The notes beneath the pieces are model-generated. The model did not search any database, was not told the origin of the DNA, and saw only the letters and a program-made list of their open reading frames with translations. Made by a program: the position numbers and the translations under genes. A stretch of 64,000 nucleotides of DNA from Chersky-840 sp963810195. GTDB lineage: Bacteria > Actinomycetota > Acidimicrobiia > Acidimicrobiales > UBA8190. The stretch covers positions 558,001 to 622,000 of the forward strand of contig CAWEMO010000002.1 of the NCBI GenBank assembly GCA_963810195.1, in the 5' to 3' direction. Positions 1 to 8,314 of the stretch are shown here, piece after piece (the first letter of the stretch is position 1; each line of letters starts with the position of its first letter).

Positions 1-1119
1 TGCCGTCGCCGTCCACGACGCAGATCGACTCCACCACGGCGTCGAGGGGAAGATCGGGGCACTGGCCCGCGTTCGGGAGGTTGAGCGGCAGCTCGCGGTG
101 GGTGCCTGTCACCAGCGAGTCGATGACCGGTGCCACGAGCTCACCCGAGTCCCAGGTGGCGAGCTCCTCCTTGCCGGCGAGGACCGCGTCGACCTCGGCG
201 ATGTAGCCGTCCTGGTGCTCTTCCCGGCGTGATATCGGGGTCAGCTCGATGCCCCAGGCCGCCCCCCAGCCCGACTCCTCGGTGAGCACTCCCGGCATGA
301 ACTCGGCGAGGTGCCGGTCGTTGGCCCCGAGCAGCGCCCCCCAGCGGTCGAGGAGGGTCAGCTTGAGCAGGTGGCGCCGGGCGAAGTCGAGCTTCGAGAA
401 CGGCTCCGCCTCGGGTTGCCCCGGCGAGGGCGCCAGCGCGTCGAGGCCGCCCAGCTCCTGCACCATCTCGGCCAGCAATTCGAATCCGTCGGCACCGTCG
501 ACGTCGACCTCGCAGATCACGGGGAAGTGGTTGACGCCCTCGATGACGGGGCGCACCGCGGTGTGGGGCTTCTGGAAGGCGATGGCCAGGTCCATGCAGA
601 AGCCGCCGACCTCGTGGCACAGTCCGACGGTCTTGACCCTGGTCTCCCGGCACACGGTGCGCGTGAGCGTCGTCATCGGGTTGGTGATGTTGAGGAGCCA
701 GGCGTCGGGGCACTGGTCCTCCATGTCGTGTCCGATGCCGGCGAGCACGGGGATGTTGCGCAGCGCCCGGTTGATCCCCCCGGGGCCGACGCTGTCGCCC
801 ACCGACTGCTGGATGCCGTGCCGGGCGGGCACGTCGATGTCGACGGCCATGCTCTTGAACCCGCCCGTCGAGATCGTCACGACCACGAAGTCGGCGCCGT
901 CGAGGGCCCGGCGCTGGTCCGTGGTCGAGGACACCGTCACCTTGGATCCGAGCTTGTCGTCGGCGATGCGGGCGATGGCCTCCATCTTCTGGAGGGGGGC
1001 GGGATCGATGTCCTCGAGGACCAGGTGCATCCCGGCCAGCGACGGGGTACCCAGGAGGTCGGTGATCAGCTTGGGTGACCACTGGTAGCTGCCGCCGCCG
1101 ATGATTGTGACCTGCATGT
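1..1119 (-). CDS. Glycoside hydrolase family 4 glycosidase, C-terminus cut by the window edge
   Basis: GH4 enzymes hydrolyse glycosides in the cytoplasm by an unusual NAD+- and divalent-metal-dependent oxidation/elimination route. 373 codons are visible and the frame is still open at base 1. Family marks: an N-terminal Rossmann motif GGGSYQWSP (residues 7-15), NITNP at 143-147, GLCHE at 165-169 (metal-ligand Cys167) and GVNHF at 194-198 (His197). The start is the ATG at 1119, preceded by GGGAGG about 8 nt upstream. The GLCHE context recalls the alpha-galacturonidase/alpha-glucosidase branch more than the 6-phospho-beta-glucosidases, but substrate cannot be assigned. The gene is divergent from the thiolase at 1270 and shares its short promoter region. 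Family assignment is firm; sugar specificity is open. Confidence 0.88.
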
Positions 1120-1157
1120 CGTCATCCTCCCACGACGGGGTCCCCGGGCACCTTTCG

Positions 1158-1171
1158 TAGAACAGGTTCTA
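1158..1171. promoter_or_regulatory. KstR-type TetR operator palindrome
   Basis: A perfect inverted repeat, TAGAAC-AG-GTTCTA, fits the published mycobacterial KstR consensus TNNAACNNGTTNNA at every fixed position. It sits in the divergent region between the GH4 gene and the FadA5-like thiolase, about 100 nt before the thiolase start. A -10-like TATACT (1170-1175) overlaps its right arm, so a bound repressor would block polymerase. KstR controls upper steroid catabolism, including fadA5, in mycobacteria. Binding by a regulator in this organism is inferred; no kstR gene is in the window. Confidence 0.7.
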
Positions 1172-1269
1172 TACTCGGACTTCTCAGGGCTCTCCGCTCA
1201 ACGCGGGAATCTCGCTCACCCCGGGCCTCTCGCGCAACCGGCTTCACTCGATTCCCTCGGAGGTAGGCA

Positions 1270-2430
1270 ATGGCACGACCGGTGATCGTCGAGGCGGTGC
1301 GCACCCCCATCGGCAAGCGCAACGGATGGCTGTCGGGGTTCCACGCCGCCGAACTGCTCGCCACGGCCCAGGTGGAGCTCGTCAAGCGTGCCGGGATCGA
1401 GCCGTCGGAGGTCGAGCAGATCGTGGGCGGGTGCGTCACCCAGGCCGGCGAGCAGGCCTCCAACGTCACCCGCACGGCCTGGCTGAGCATGGGGATGCCC
1501 TACGAGACCGCCGCCACCACCATCGACTGCCAGTGCGGGTCGGCTCAGCAGGCCAACCACTTCGTCGCCAACCTCGTGGAGGCCGGCGCCATCGAGGTGG
1601 GGATCGCCTGCGGGATCGAGGCCATGAGCCGGGTGGGGTTGGGGGCCAACGCCCTGAACGGGCCCGGCAGCTCGCGCCCGCCGGAGTTCCCCTGGGACAT
1701 GCCCGACCAGTTCGGCGCCGCGGAGCGGATCGCCAAGAAGTACGGAATCACCCGTGAAGACGTCGACGCGCTCGGGCTCGCCTCCCAGCAGAAGGCGGCG
1801 CGCGCCTGGGAGGAGGGCCGCTTCGACCGCGAGGTGTTCGCAATCGACGCGCCCGTGGTGGGCCCCGACGGCCCGACCGGCGAGCGCCAGCACGTACGGC
1901 GCGACCAGGGGCTGCGTGACACCACGGCCGAAGGCCTGGCCGGGTTGAAGCCGGTGATCCCCGACGGCATCCACACCGCGGGCAACTCTTCGCAGATCTC
2001 CGACGGCGCCGCTGCAGTGCTGTGGATGTCGGAGGACCGCGCCAAGGCGAGCGGGCTGCGGCCCCGGGCCCGCATCGTGGCCCAGGTGCTCGTGGGCTCC
2101 GAGCCCTACTACCACCTCGACGGTCCCATCTCGGCCACCGAGAAGGTGCTCGCCAAAGCAGGGATGACCACCGGAGACATCGACATCTTCGAGGTCAACG
2201 AGGCGTTCGCCTCGGTGGTGTGCTCATGGCAGAAGGTCCACGACATCGACTGGGACAAGGTCAACGTGAACGGTGGCGCCATCGCCATCGGCCACCCCGT
2301 CGGCTCCACCGGGAGCCGGTTGATCACCACCGCGCTCCACGAGCTCGAGCGTCGTGACGCCAACCTGGCCCTGGTGTCGATGTGCTGTGGCGGGGCGCTC
2401 GCCACGGGCACCATCATCGAACGGCTCTGA
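1270..2430 (+). CDS. fadA5: Steroid side-chain beta-ketoacyl-CoA thiolase, FadA5-like
   Basis: Thiolytic cleavage of 3-ketoacyl-CoA; mycobacterial FadA5 performs this in cholesterol side-chain beta-oxidation. The 386-aa protein is normal thiolase length. Catalytic residues are all visible: nucleophilic Cys89 in DCQCGS, NEAF at 310-313, His342 in GHPVG and Cys372 in MCCGG. Stretches such as PIGKRNGWLSG, GIACGIEAMSRVGLGAN, EPYYHLDGP and HELERRDANLAL follow FadA5 as I remember it much more closely than generic FadA thiolases. The start is ATG 1270 with GGAGGTAGGCA upstream. A KstR-type palindrome at 1158-1171 supports the steroid role. A general acetyl-CoA acetyltransferase is the alternative. 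Confidence 0.85.
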   Translation: MARPVIVEAVRTPIGKRNGWLSGFHAAELLATAQVELVKRAGIEPSEVEQIVGGCVTQAGEQASNVTRTAWLSMGMPYETAATTIDCQCGSAQQANHFVANLVEAGAIEVGIACGIEAMSRVGLGANALNGPGSSRPPEFPWDMPDQFGAAERIAKKYGITREDVDALGLASQQKAARAWEEGRFDREVFAIDAPVVGPDGPTGERQHVRRDQGLRDTTAEGLAGLKPVIPDGIHTAGNSSQISDGAAAVLWMSEDRAKASGLRPRARIVAQVLVGSEPYYHLDGPISATEKVLAKAGMTTGDIDIFEVNEAFASVVCSWQKVHDIDWDKVNVNGGAIAIGHPVGSTGSRLITTALHELERRDANLALVSMCCGGALATGTIIERL

Positions 2431-2507
2431 CCAGGATTGTCCGTCGGTTGTGGGCTCTCGGCGGTGGAAGCCGGGCGCGGCACGCCTTTCACGGACATGA
2501 TGAGGCG

Positions 2508-4835
2508 ATGAGCGTCAGGCCTGCAGCCGCACGAGCATCGGCACCTCCATCGGCTTCGGCACCAACAGCCGCACAAGACCCGACGCCGACGCCGACACCG
2601 GCGCCAAGAGCGAAGCGCCGTCGTCCACGGTCCGTTCCCGTCGGTGCCGTCGCCGCGTGGGCGCTGCTCGTCGCATGCGGCTCGGCGGCCGTCGCCGTGC
2701 ACCCCTCCGCCGCCGGCGCGGCCGCCTCCGCCGGCCCGGGCCCGGTGCCGCATACCGTGTTCGGCACCGCCTGGCCCGTGTACCACCACGACGGGCTCGG
2801 CAGTGGTTTCGACCCCACGAGCACCAACCTCAGTCCTGCCACCCCGGCGTGGACCTCGGCCACCCTGGACGGTGACATCTACGGCGAGCCCCTCGTGGAG
2901 GCGGGTCGCGTCATCGTCGCCACCGAGAACGACACACTCGACGAGTTGGCGGCCAATACCGGAGCCGTGCTGTGGTCGACCCACATCGGCACCGCCGTCC
3001 CCTCGGGCAACCTCCCCTGCGGCGATATCTCGCCGACCGTCGGCATCACCGGGACCCCGGTGATCGACGCTGCCCGGTCGGAGGTGTTCGCCGTCACCGA
3101 CGAGGCCGCCGGCTCGAGCGCGCAGCACTACCTGGTGGGCGTCGACCTCTACACGGGAGCGGTCATCCTGCACCAGGCCATCACGTTGCCCGGCTCCGAC
3201 CAGGCCGCCCAGCTGCAGCGGACCGGACTGGCGCTCGACGACGGCAATGTCGTGGCCGGCTTCGGGGGCAACGACGGGGACTGTGGCAACTACCACGGCT
3301 GGGTCGTCTCCATCCCCGAGGGCGGCGGCCCCCAGCTGTCGTTCGAGGTGGCCTCCAACCCCGGAGACAGCCAGGGTGCTGTGTGGATGGGCGGGGCCGC
3401 CCCCGAGGTCGACGGCCAGGGGAACCTCTGGTTCACCACCGGCAACAGCGCCTTCACGTCCCCGGGCGACGCCTACGACAACAGCGACGGCGTCATCGAG
3501 CTGTCGCCGACGCTGCAGGTCGTCCAGTCCTTCGCGCCGAGCACGTGGCAAAGCGACAACGGCAGCGACTTCGACTTCTCCACCTCTCCGGCACTGGTGC
3601 CGGCCGACGGGCTCGTCTTCGCCGCGGGCAAGTCCCACATCGGGTACCTCATGTCGCAGTCGCATCTCGGCGGCGTCGGCGGACAGCTCCAGACGGTGTC
3701 CTCGTTCTGCAGCGGGGACGTCGACGGCGGCACCGCGGTGTCGGGCACAACGGTGTACGAGCCCTGTGGGGCCGGGGTAGTCGCCGTGGCCACGTCCGCG
3801 CCGAATAACGCGGCCGTGCTGTGGCATACGAACACCGGTGCCGGGGGTCCCCCCATCGTGGCCGGCGGGTTCGTATGGACCATCGGGGGAAACACGCTCT
3901 ACGGGCTGGACCCGACCACCGGGAACGCGCTCCAGCAGTTCTCGCTCGGATCGGAGGCCAACCACTTCCCCACGCCGACGGTGGCCGACGGGCTGCTGCT
4001 GGCACCGTCATCGAACCAGGTGCACGCCTTCGACGGTCCGGCCGGGCTGCCGCCTGTGCCCCCGGCGCCGCCACCGCGACCGGGGTACTGGACAACCGCG
4101 GCGGACGGCGGTGTCTTCAGCTTCGGCGGCGCTGGATTCGACGGGTCGATGGGCGGTCGGCATCTGGTGGCGCCGGTGGTGGGCATGGCCGCCACCTCCG
4201 ACGGCGGTGGGTACTGGCTGGTGGCGTCGGACGGCGGCATCTTCTCCTTCGGCGACGCCGGCTACTTCGGCTCCATGGGGGGACGACCACTGGTGAGACC
4301 GATGGTGGGCATGGCCGCTGCGCCCAACGGTGATGGGTACTGGACGGTGGCGTCCGACGGCGGGGTGTTCTCCTTCGGCGGCGCCCGCTACTACGGTTCC
4401 ATGGGCGGGAAGGCACTCGCCGCGCCCGTCGTCGGTATGGCCGCCACGCAGGACGGTGGCGGGTACTGGCTGGTGGCCGCGGACGGCGGCGTGTTCTCCT
4501 TCGGTGATGCCCGCTACCAGGGGTCGATGGGGGGCAGGCACCTCGACAAGCCCGTGGTGGCCATGGCGGCCGGGCCCGGTGGCGGGTACTGGCTGGTGGC
4601 GTCGGACGGCGGCATCTTCTCGTTCGGCGGCGTGGGATTCTTCGGCTCCATGGGTGGGATCCGCCTCACTCGGCCGGTGGTGGGCATGACCCCGACGTCG
4701 ACCGAGCAGGGGTACTGGTTGGTGGCGTCCGACGGCGGGATCTTCGCCTTCGGCGACGCCCCCTTCGAGGGATCCGAGGGAGCGGCCCGGTTGGCCGCGC
4801 CCATGGTGGGCATGGCCGCACCGCCCCTTCCCTAA
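2508..4835 (+). CDS. Secreted PQQ-type beta-propeller protein with six C-terminal GYW..DGG..FG repeats
   Basis: About 775 aa. After a 45-residue Pro/Ala/Arg-rich N-region comes one hydrophobic segment (about residues 42-75) containing LVAC, so it is either a signal peptide, a lipobox (Cys57) or a membrane anchor. Residues from about 85 to 520 form a PQQ/BamB-like propeller, with recurrent 'G.P.....VF..T....L.AL/V' blades and a Trp-rich motif near WFTTGNSAF. A Pro-rich linker (PPVPPAPPPRP) leads to six tandem units of about 42 aa. ATG 2508 is used because upstream in-frame ATG 2382 lies inside the thiolase gene; its ribosome site is weak. The repeat is familiar from large secreted proteins of Acidimicrobiia and relatives, where its role is unknown. 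A cell-surface or extracellular role is inferred. Confidence 0.8.
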   Translation: MSVRPAAARASAPPSASAPTAAQDPTPTPTPAPRAKRRRPRSVPVGAVAAWALLVACGSAAVAVHPSAAGAAASAGPGPVPHTVFGTAWPVYHHDGLGSGFDPTSTNLSPATPAWTSATLDGDIYGEPLVEAGRVIVATENDTLDELAANTGAVLWSTHIGTAVPSGNLPCGDISPTVGITGTPVIDAARSEVFAVTDEAAGSSAQHYLVGVDLYTGAVILHQAITLPGSDQAAQLQRTGLALDDGNVVAGFGGNDGDCGNYHGWVVSIPEGGGPQLSFEVASNPGDSQGAVWMGGAAPEVDGQGNLWFTTGNSAFTSPGDAYDNSDGVIELSPTLQVVQSFAPSTWQSDNGSDFDFSTSPALVPADGLVFAAGKSHIGYLMSQSHLGGVGGQLQTVSSFCSGDVDGGTAVSGTTVYEPCGAGVVAVATSAPNNAAVLWHTNTGAGGPPIVAGGFVWTIGGNTLYGLDPTTGNALQQFSLGSEANHFPTPTVADGLLLAPSSNQVHAFDGPAGLPPVPPAPPPRPGYWTTAADGGVFSFGGAGFDGSMGGRHLVAPVVGMAATSDGGGYWLVASDGGIFSFGDAGYFGSMGGRPLVRPMVGMAAAPNGDGYWTVASDGGVFSFGGARYYGSMGGKALAAPVVGMAATQDGGGYWLVAADGGVFSFGDARYQGSMGGRHLDKPVVAMAAGPGGGYWLVASDGGIFSFGGVGFFGSMGGIRLTRPVVGMTPTSTEQGYWLVASDGGIFAFGDAPFEGSEGAARLAAPMVGMAAPPLP
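4081..4832 (+). repeat. Six tandem ~126-bp repeats encoding ~42-aa units
   Basis: Units start near 4083, 4209, 4335, 4460, 4583 and 4709, each opening with codons for GYW. Each carries (L/T)VA(S/A)DGG(I/V)F(S/A)FG, then a G-S-M-G-G turn and a 'P(V/M)VGMAA' closing strand. The period is 123-126 bp. DNA identity between units is high but not perfect, so this is an old or diversifying array inside the coding sequence rather than a recent expansion. Confidence 0.9.
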
Positions 4836-5157
4836 GACCGGACAGGATCCCGCCCTCGACATCGCGAGGTCCCCCCATGTCTTACGCCGCGCCATGTCAC
4901 GGTGCGCAATGGCATCACCGGCCCACTAAGGCACGCCGTGCACAGACAACACACGGTCCGCAGCGAGCACATGAGCACCGAGGTGCCGACTTGATGGTGC
5001 AAGACCCGTGCGCGTCTCGGTCCCGACGGTGCCGCCGCGCCGGTGTTAGCCCCCCGGGGAAAGGGGTACAGGCATGCTTGGTGCCGAAGGCACCCGATCG
5101 TATAGTTCGACGCATACGCGGCAGGGCCGGTTCCGTCGGCCCCAACTGGAGGTTGGA
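4836..5157. other. 322-nt intergenic region; no gene supported
   Basis: This separates the repeat protein from the ScyD/ScyE-family gene. I see no credible coding frame. Its 3' third holds a plausible promoter (listed separately). Just before the start is another GC-rich hairpin (GGGCCG / CGGCCC around 5124-5142). The rest shows nothing I can name; no known riboswitch core was recognised. Confidence 0.5.
5078..5106 (+). promoter_or_regulatory. Sigma-70-like promoter with a palindrome in the spacer
   Basis: TTGGTG at 5078-5083 and TATAGT at 5101-5106 are 17 nt apart, a good spacing for a housekeeping promoter. The spacer contains GGTGCC-GAA-GGCACC (5080-5094), a perfect 6-bp inverted repeat overlapping the -35 box, in the usual place for a repressor operator. 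Transcription would start near 5113 and leave a leader of about 45 nt before ATG 5158. Confidence 0.45.
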
Positions 5158-6417
5158 ATGCATCTCAGATCACGTCCCTTGCGGCGCGCGTTGTTGGGCT
5201 CGGCCCTTGCTGCTGGAGTGGTGGGTGTCGCCGCCGCGCCGGCCGACGCGTCGACACCGCCCAGCACTCCGCCCCAGGCGACCGTCCATGTCGTGGCGAC
5301 GGGACTGAACCAACCCAAGAAGCTCACGATCGCGCCCGACGGCGACCTGATCGTGGCCCTGTCGGGTGACGGGAACGCCCCTGCGACCTGCACCGACGGG
5401 AACGAGCCGTCGTGCCTCGACAGCTCCGGTGCGATCGATCGCGTTACCCCGTGGGGAAACGTGAAGACACTGCTCGGCGGGCTGCCTTCGGTTGCGGGCG
5501 GACCTGGCACGGGGCAGACGGCCACCGGGCCGGCCGAGGCGCGTGTCATCGACGGCAGGTTGCAGGTCCTGTTCCAGAACACCGACATCGACCCGACCAC
5601 GGGCCTCGAGAGCTATGGAACGGCGGGAAGCTTCCTCGGGGACCTAGTGAGATTCCCCGCCTGGGGCCAGTCGAGCTCGATCGAAGCGAGCTTCGGGCCG
5701 TTCGAAGCGGCCAACAACCCTGACGGGGGCGCGGGCAGCGGAGTCATGTTGGGTCTCGAGTCCGCCATCGACAGTGACCCGTACTCGTTCGTCCCTTACC
5801 ACGGCGGCTACGCGGTTGCCGACGCGGCGGCCAACGACCTGCTCTTCGTGTCGGGCAGCGGGAAGATCTCGGTGTTGGCCGTGTTCCCGGTGATCCCCGA
5901 GGTCGCTCCGCCGTTGTCGCTCGGGCCGACCCAGACGACGCCGTTCTCGGGTACCGCGCAGGCCGTGCCTGATTCGGTCACGGTGGGGCCCGATGGCGCG
6001 CTCTACGTCGGGGAACTGGGTGGTGTTCCGTTCAACACCGGGGTGTCGAGCGTCTACCGCGTGGTCCCGGGTCATGCGCCGACGGTCTACGCCACCGGGT
6101 TCACCGCCATCGGTGACATCGCGTTCGATTCGACCGGGCACCTGCTCGTCCTCGAGATCGACCAGGCGGGGATCAACGATCCGGCGCTGGCCTCAGGAGG
6201 GCTGCCGACCCCGGGTGCGATCATCCGTGTCGGTTGGCATGGTTCGCAGACCATGGTGGCGTCCACCGGCCTGGAGTTTCCCACGGGTCTGGCGGTCGGT
6301 TCCGACGGTTGGGTCTACGTATCGAACTACGGAGTCCTGTCCGCCACCGGTGGTCCCGATGGATTGAGTGGAGAGATCGCCAAGCTTCATCTGGGTTCGT
6401 GGTCTGACGGGCACTGA
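5158..6417 (+). CDS. Secreted ScyD/ScyE-family beta-propeller protein
   Basis: A 419-aa exported protein of the ScyD/ScyE family, NHL-like six-bladed propellers of unknown enzymatic role named after cyanobacterial scytonemin genes. The N-terminus (RSRPLRRALLGSALAAGVVGV then AAAPADAS) is a clear Sec signal peptide with cleavage after about residue 32. Family hallmarks are the opening 'VVATGLNQPKKLTIAPDGDL', the Cys pair in CTDGNEPSC, and later blades with 'DSVTVGPDGALYVGEL' and 'FPTGLAVGSDGWVYVSNYG'. ATG 5158 has GGAGG six nt upstream; the longer frame from 5074 begins before the predicted transcript start. The gene is alone and convergent with the thioesterase at 6517. Confidence 0.82.
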   Translation: MHLRSRPLRRALLGSALAAGVVGVAAAPADASTPPSTPPQATVHVVATGLNQPKKLTIAPDGDLIVALSGDGNAPATCTDGNEPSCLDSSGAIDRVTPWGNVKTLLGGLPSVAGGPGTGQTATGPAEARVIDGRLQVLFQNTDIDPTTGLESYGTAGSFLGDLVRFPAWGQSSSIEASFGPFEAANNPDGGAGSGVMLGLESAIDSDPYSFVPYHGGYAVADAAANDLLFVSGSGKISVLAVFPVIPEVAPPLSLGPTQTTPFSGTAQAVPDSVTVGPDGALYVGELGGVPFNTGVSSVYRVVPGHAPTVYATGFTAIGDIAFDSTGHLLVLEIDQAGINDPALASGGLPTPGAIIRVGWHGSQTMVASTGLEFPTGLAVGSDGWVYVSNYGVLSATGGPDGLSGEIAKLHLGSWSDGH

Positions 6418-6450
6418 GCGGACCGGGGGCCTTCGCACAGGGACCTTCGA

Positions 6451-6490
6451 TCACCCGGTAGCCGTGGTGGCGACAATCGTTACCGGGTGA
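6451..6490. terminator. Hairpin between convergent genes (bidirectional terminator candidate)
   Basis: TCACCCGGTA (6451-6460) and TACCGGGTGA (6481-6490) form a perfect 10-bp stem with a 20-nt loop. They lie between the stop codons of two convergent genes (6417 and 6517). No T-run follows on either strand, as is common for actinobacterial hairpin terminators. Confidence 0.45.
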
Positions 6491-6516
6491 GCGACCGCGC
6501 ATCCCGAGCTGGTGCG

Positions 6517-7230
6517 TCAGCGGTTCCCTTCGAGCCCCTCCGCTCGGCGCCGCGAGCGCTCGGCGGCGGTCTTGCGGAGCCGTCTGGTGTCGACGACCGC
6601 GAATTCGCCTTCGGCCTCCACGCACACGACGCCGTCCTGTACGAGGCGTCCCTTGCTCGTGACGCGCCGTCCGTCGGTGGCGACCACCTCGGCCTCGAAT
6701 CGCGCCTCGACCCCGACCAGCGTGGGGCGGCGGAACCGGATGGTCAGCCATACGGTCGGGCCTGCCGCGCCGCTCAGGTGGTTCGCAGCCGTGAGGACGA
6801 TGTCGAAGGCGGCGGCGATGGCGGCCCCGTGGACCCACCCGGGTCCCCCTTCGTACGGCGTGGTGAAGCAGGCGGTGCCGATGGCCAGCGGGGGTTGGAA
6901 CGAGATCTCCACCGGGAGCGCGATCGGGTTGTAGCGGCCGACGACAGGGTCATAGGGCATGGACCCGTCCATCGACGCGCTCGCCGTCTCGGGCCGCGCA
7001 CCCTCGGGGGGATCGACGAACCGGGGGACAGGCTGCTGTGGGACGTGGGCGGCGAGGACTTCGGCGGCGGACTCGAGCTGCGACACGACCCCGTCGAGGA
7101 CGTCGGGCGGGGCCACATTGGTCACGACCAGGTCAACGAGACGGCGTACGGAGTCGGCGAGCTCCGCCATCGGTCGCTCGCGACCGGCGATGGCGGGGTG
7201 GAAGCTCCCGTGGACGTCTTCGCTGCTCAC
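6517..7230 (-). CDS. Hotdog-fold acyl-CoA thioesterase (PaaI/THEM4 type)
   Basis: About 237 aa. The C-terminal ~120 residues are a hotdog domain: 'YEGGPGWVHGAAIAAAFDIVLTA' corresponds to the HGG-x(7)-D region of PaaI/THEM4-like thioesterases, followed by the strand TVWLTIRFRRPT. The first position after HG is A rather than G. The N-terminal ~100 residues are a helical region seen in related actinobacterial proteins. The start is GTG 7230, with AGAGGAG six nt upstream; the open frame runs much further back but lacks a ribosome site. It probably hydrolyses acyl-CoA released during the beta-oxidation suggested by its neighbours. It is a distant paralogue of the thioesterase at 8314. Confidence 0.78.
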   Translation of the reverse strand: MSSEDVHGSFHPAIAGRERPMAELADSVRRLVDLVVTNVAPPDVLDGVVSQLESAAEVLAAHVPQQPVPRFVDPPEGARPETASASMDGSMPYDPVVGRYNPIALPVEISFQPPLAIGTACFTTPYEGGPGWVHGAAIAAAFDIVLTAANHLSGAAGPTVWLTIRFRRPTLVGVEARFEAEVVATDGRRVTSKGRLVQDGVVCVEAEGEFAVVDTRRLRKTAAERSRRRAEGLEGNR

Positions 7231-7406
7231 CGTGTCTCCTCTGTCGACGTGCGTCGCCGGGGTTGCTCCGCCGTGTGCCCGCTCCGGCGTGTGACTGTGA
7301 CTGTCTACCTGTCCTGCGAAGGGGCGATCACATCGGCGACCTGGCGCCGGTGCGACGCTCGGTGGTCGCGTCGCCTCGCCTTGGGCGCTCCGGCTGTCGG
7401 TGGAAC

Positions 7407-7420
7407 TGGAATCCGTTCTA
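7407..7420. promoter_or_regulatory. Weak KstR-like operator candidate
   Basis: TGGAATCCGTTCTA matches TNNAACNNGTTNNA except for one base in the left half-site (AAT for AAC). It lies in the 283-nt divergent region (7231-7513) between a thioesterase and an enoyl-CoA hydratase, 94 nt before the hydratase start. The rest of that region shows nothing else. Low confidence because it is a one-mismatch site. Confidence 0.3.
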
Positions 7421-7513
7421 ATGTCGAACAGCCCCGTGGCCGGCGGGGGAGGAGCCGGAAGCCGAGGGCACCCCCCCAGCACGGACGCCGGGCCGAGACG
7501 TGAAGGAGAGGCA

Positions 7514-8314
7514 ATGCCGGGTCCCGGGACCGAGAATCTGACCTTCGAGCGCCACGGCGCCACAGCTGTGGTCATCATGAACAGGCCCGAGGCGAAGAAC
7601 GCCCTCAGCCTTCCCATGCTCGTCGGCATGGCCGACGCCTGGGAGGAGATCGACGGCAACGACGACATCCGTTGCGCGGTGCTGACGGGCGCGGGCGGGA
7701 CGTTCTGCTCGGGGATGGATCTCAAGTCGTTGTCGTCGCCGGAGGCCGAGCAGTACCGGCACCGCCAAGAGGCCGATCCCGACCTGCACTGGAAGGCGCT
7801 GCTCCGCCACTACCAGCTGCGCAAGCCGCTCATCGCCGCAGTGGAGGGCTGGGCCGTGGCCGGTGGCACCGAGATCCTTCAGGCCACCGACATCCGCGTC
7901 GCCGGGGAGAGTGCCAAGTTCGGGGTCTTCGAGGCGCGTCGGGGCCTGTTCCCGCTCGGAGGCTCCACGGTGCGGCTCAGACGGCAGATCCCGTTCACCG
8001 TCGCCATGGACCTCCTGCTGACGGCGAGAGAGGTGAGCGCTCAGGAGGCGAAGGACATCGGCCTGATCGGTCGCGTCGTCCCCGACGGGCAGGCGCTCGA
8101 CGAGGCTCTGCGCGTCGCCGAGGTGATCTGCGGCAACGGCCCCCTCGCCGTGGAGGCCATCAAGCGGTCGGTGCGCGAGACCGAGGGGATCCCCGAAGTC
8201 GAGGCGCTCAAGATCGAGCTCGAGATCGGCTGGCCCATCTTCGCGACCGAGGATGCCAAAGAAGGCCAGCGGGCGTTCGCCGAGAAGCGCGCACCCGAGT
8301 ACAAGCGGCGCTGA
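7514..8314 (+). CDS. Enoyl-CoA hydratase / crotonase-family protein
   Basis: Crotonase-fold protein of 266 aa, likely hydrating 2-enoyl-CoA in beta-oxidation. Both catalytic glutamates of true hydratases appear to be kept: Glu120 in VAGGTEILQ and Glu140 in KFGVFEARRG. The oxyanion-hole elements 'SGMDLKSL' and 'EGWAVAGGTE' are recognisable. A helical C-terminus ending KEGQRAFAEKRAPEYKRR is typical. ATG 7514 follows AAGGAGAGGCA. Its stop overlaps the start of the thioesterase at 8314 by one base, so the two are probably one transcript. An isomerase or another crotonase activity cannot be excluded. Confidence 0.85.
   Translation: MPGPGTENLTFERHGATAVVIMNRPEAKNALSLPMLVGMADAWEEIDGNDDIRCAVLTGAGGTFCSGMDLKSLSSPEAEQYRHRQEADPDLHWKALLRHYQLRKPLIAAVEGWAVAGGTEILQATDIRVAGESAKFGVFEARRGLFPLGGSTVRLRRQIPFTVAMDLLLTAREVSAQEAKDIGLIGRVVPDGQALDEALRVAEVICGNGPLAVEAIKRSVRETEGIPEVEALKIELEIGWPIFATEDAKEGQRAFAEKRAPEYKRR

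Noticed and set aside
141..1088. Long Arg/Gly/Pro-rich open frames over the GH4 gene on both strands
   Set aside because: They are shadow frames of the GH4 coding sequence, whose translation shows clear family motifs from ATG 1119.
4081..4832. Regular ~126-bp repeats considered as a CRISPR or satellite array
   Set aside because: They are in frame, coding, and have no unique spacers.
5041..5157. Possible riboswitch leader (GC-rich hairpins before the ScyD gene)
   Set aside because: No conserved riboswitch core could be recognised, and the hairpins fit promoter/operator positions better.
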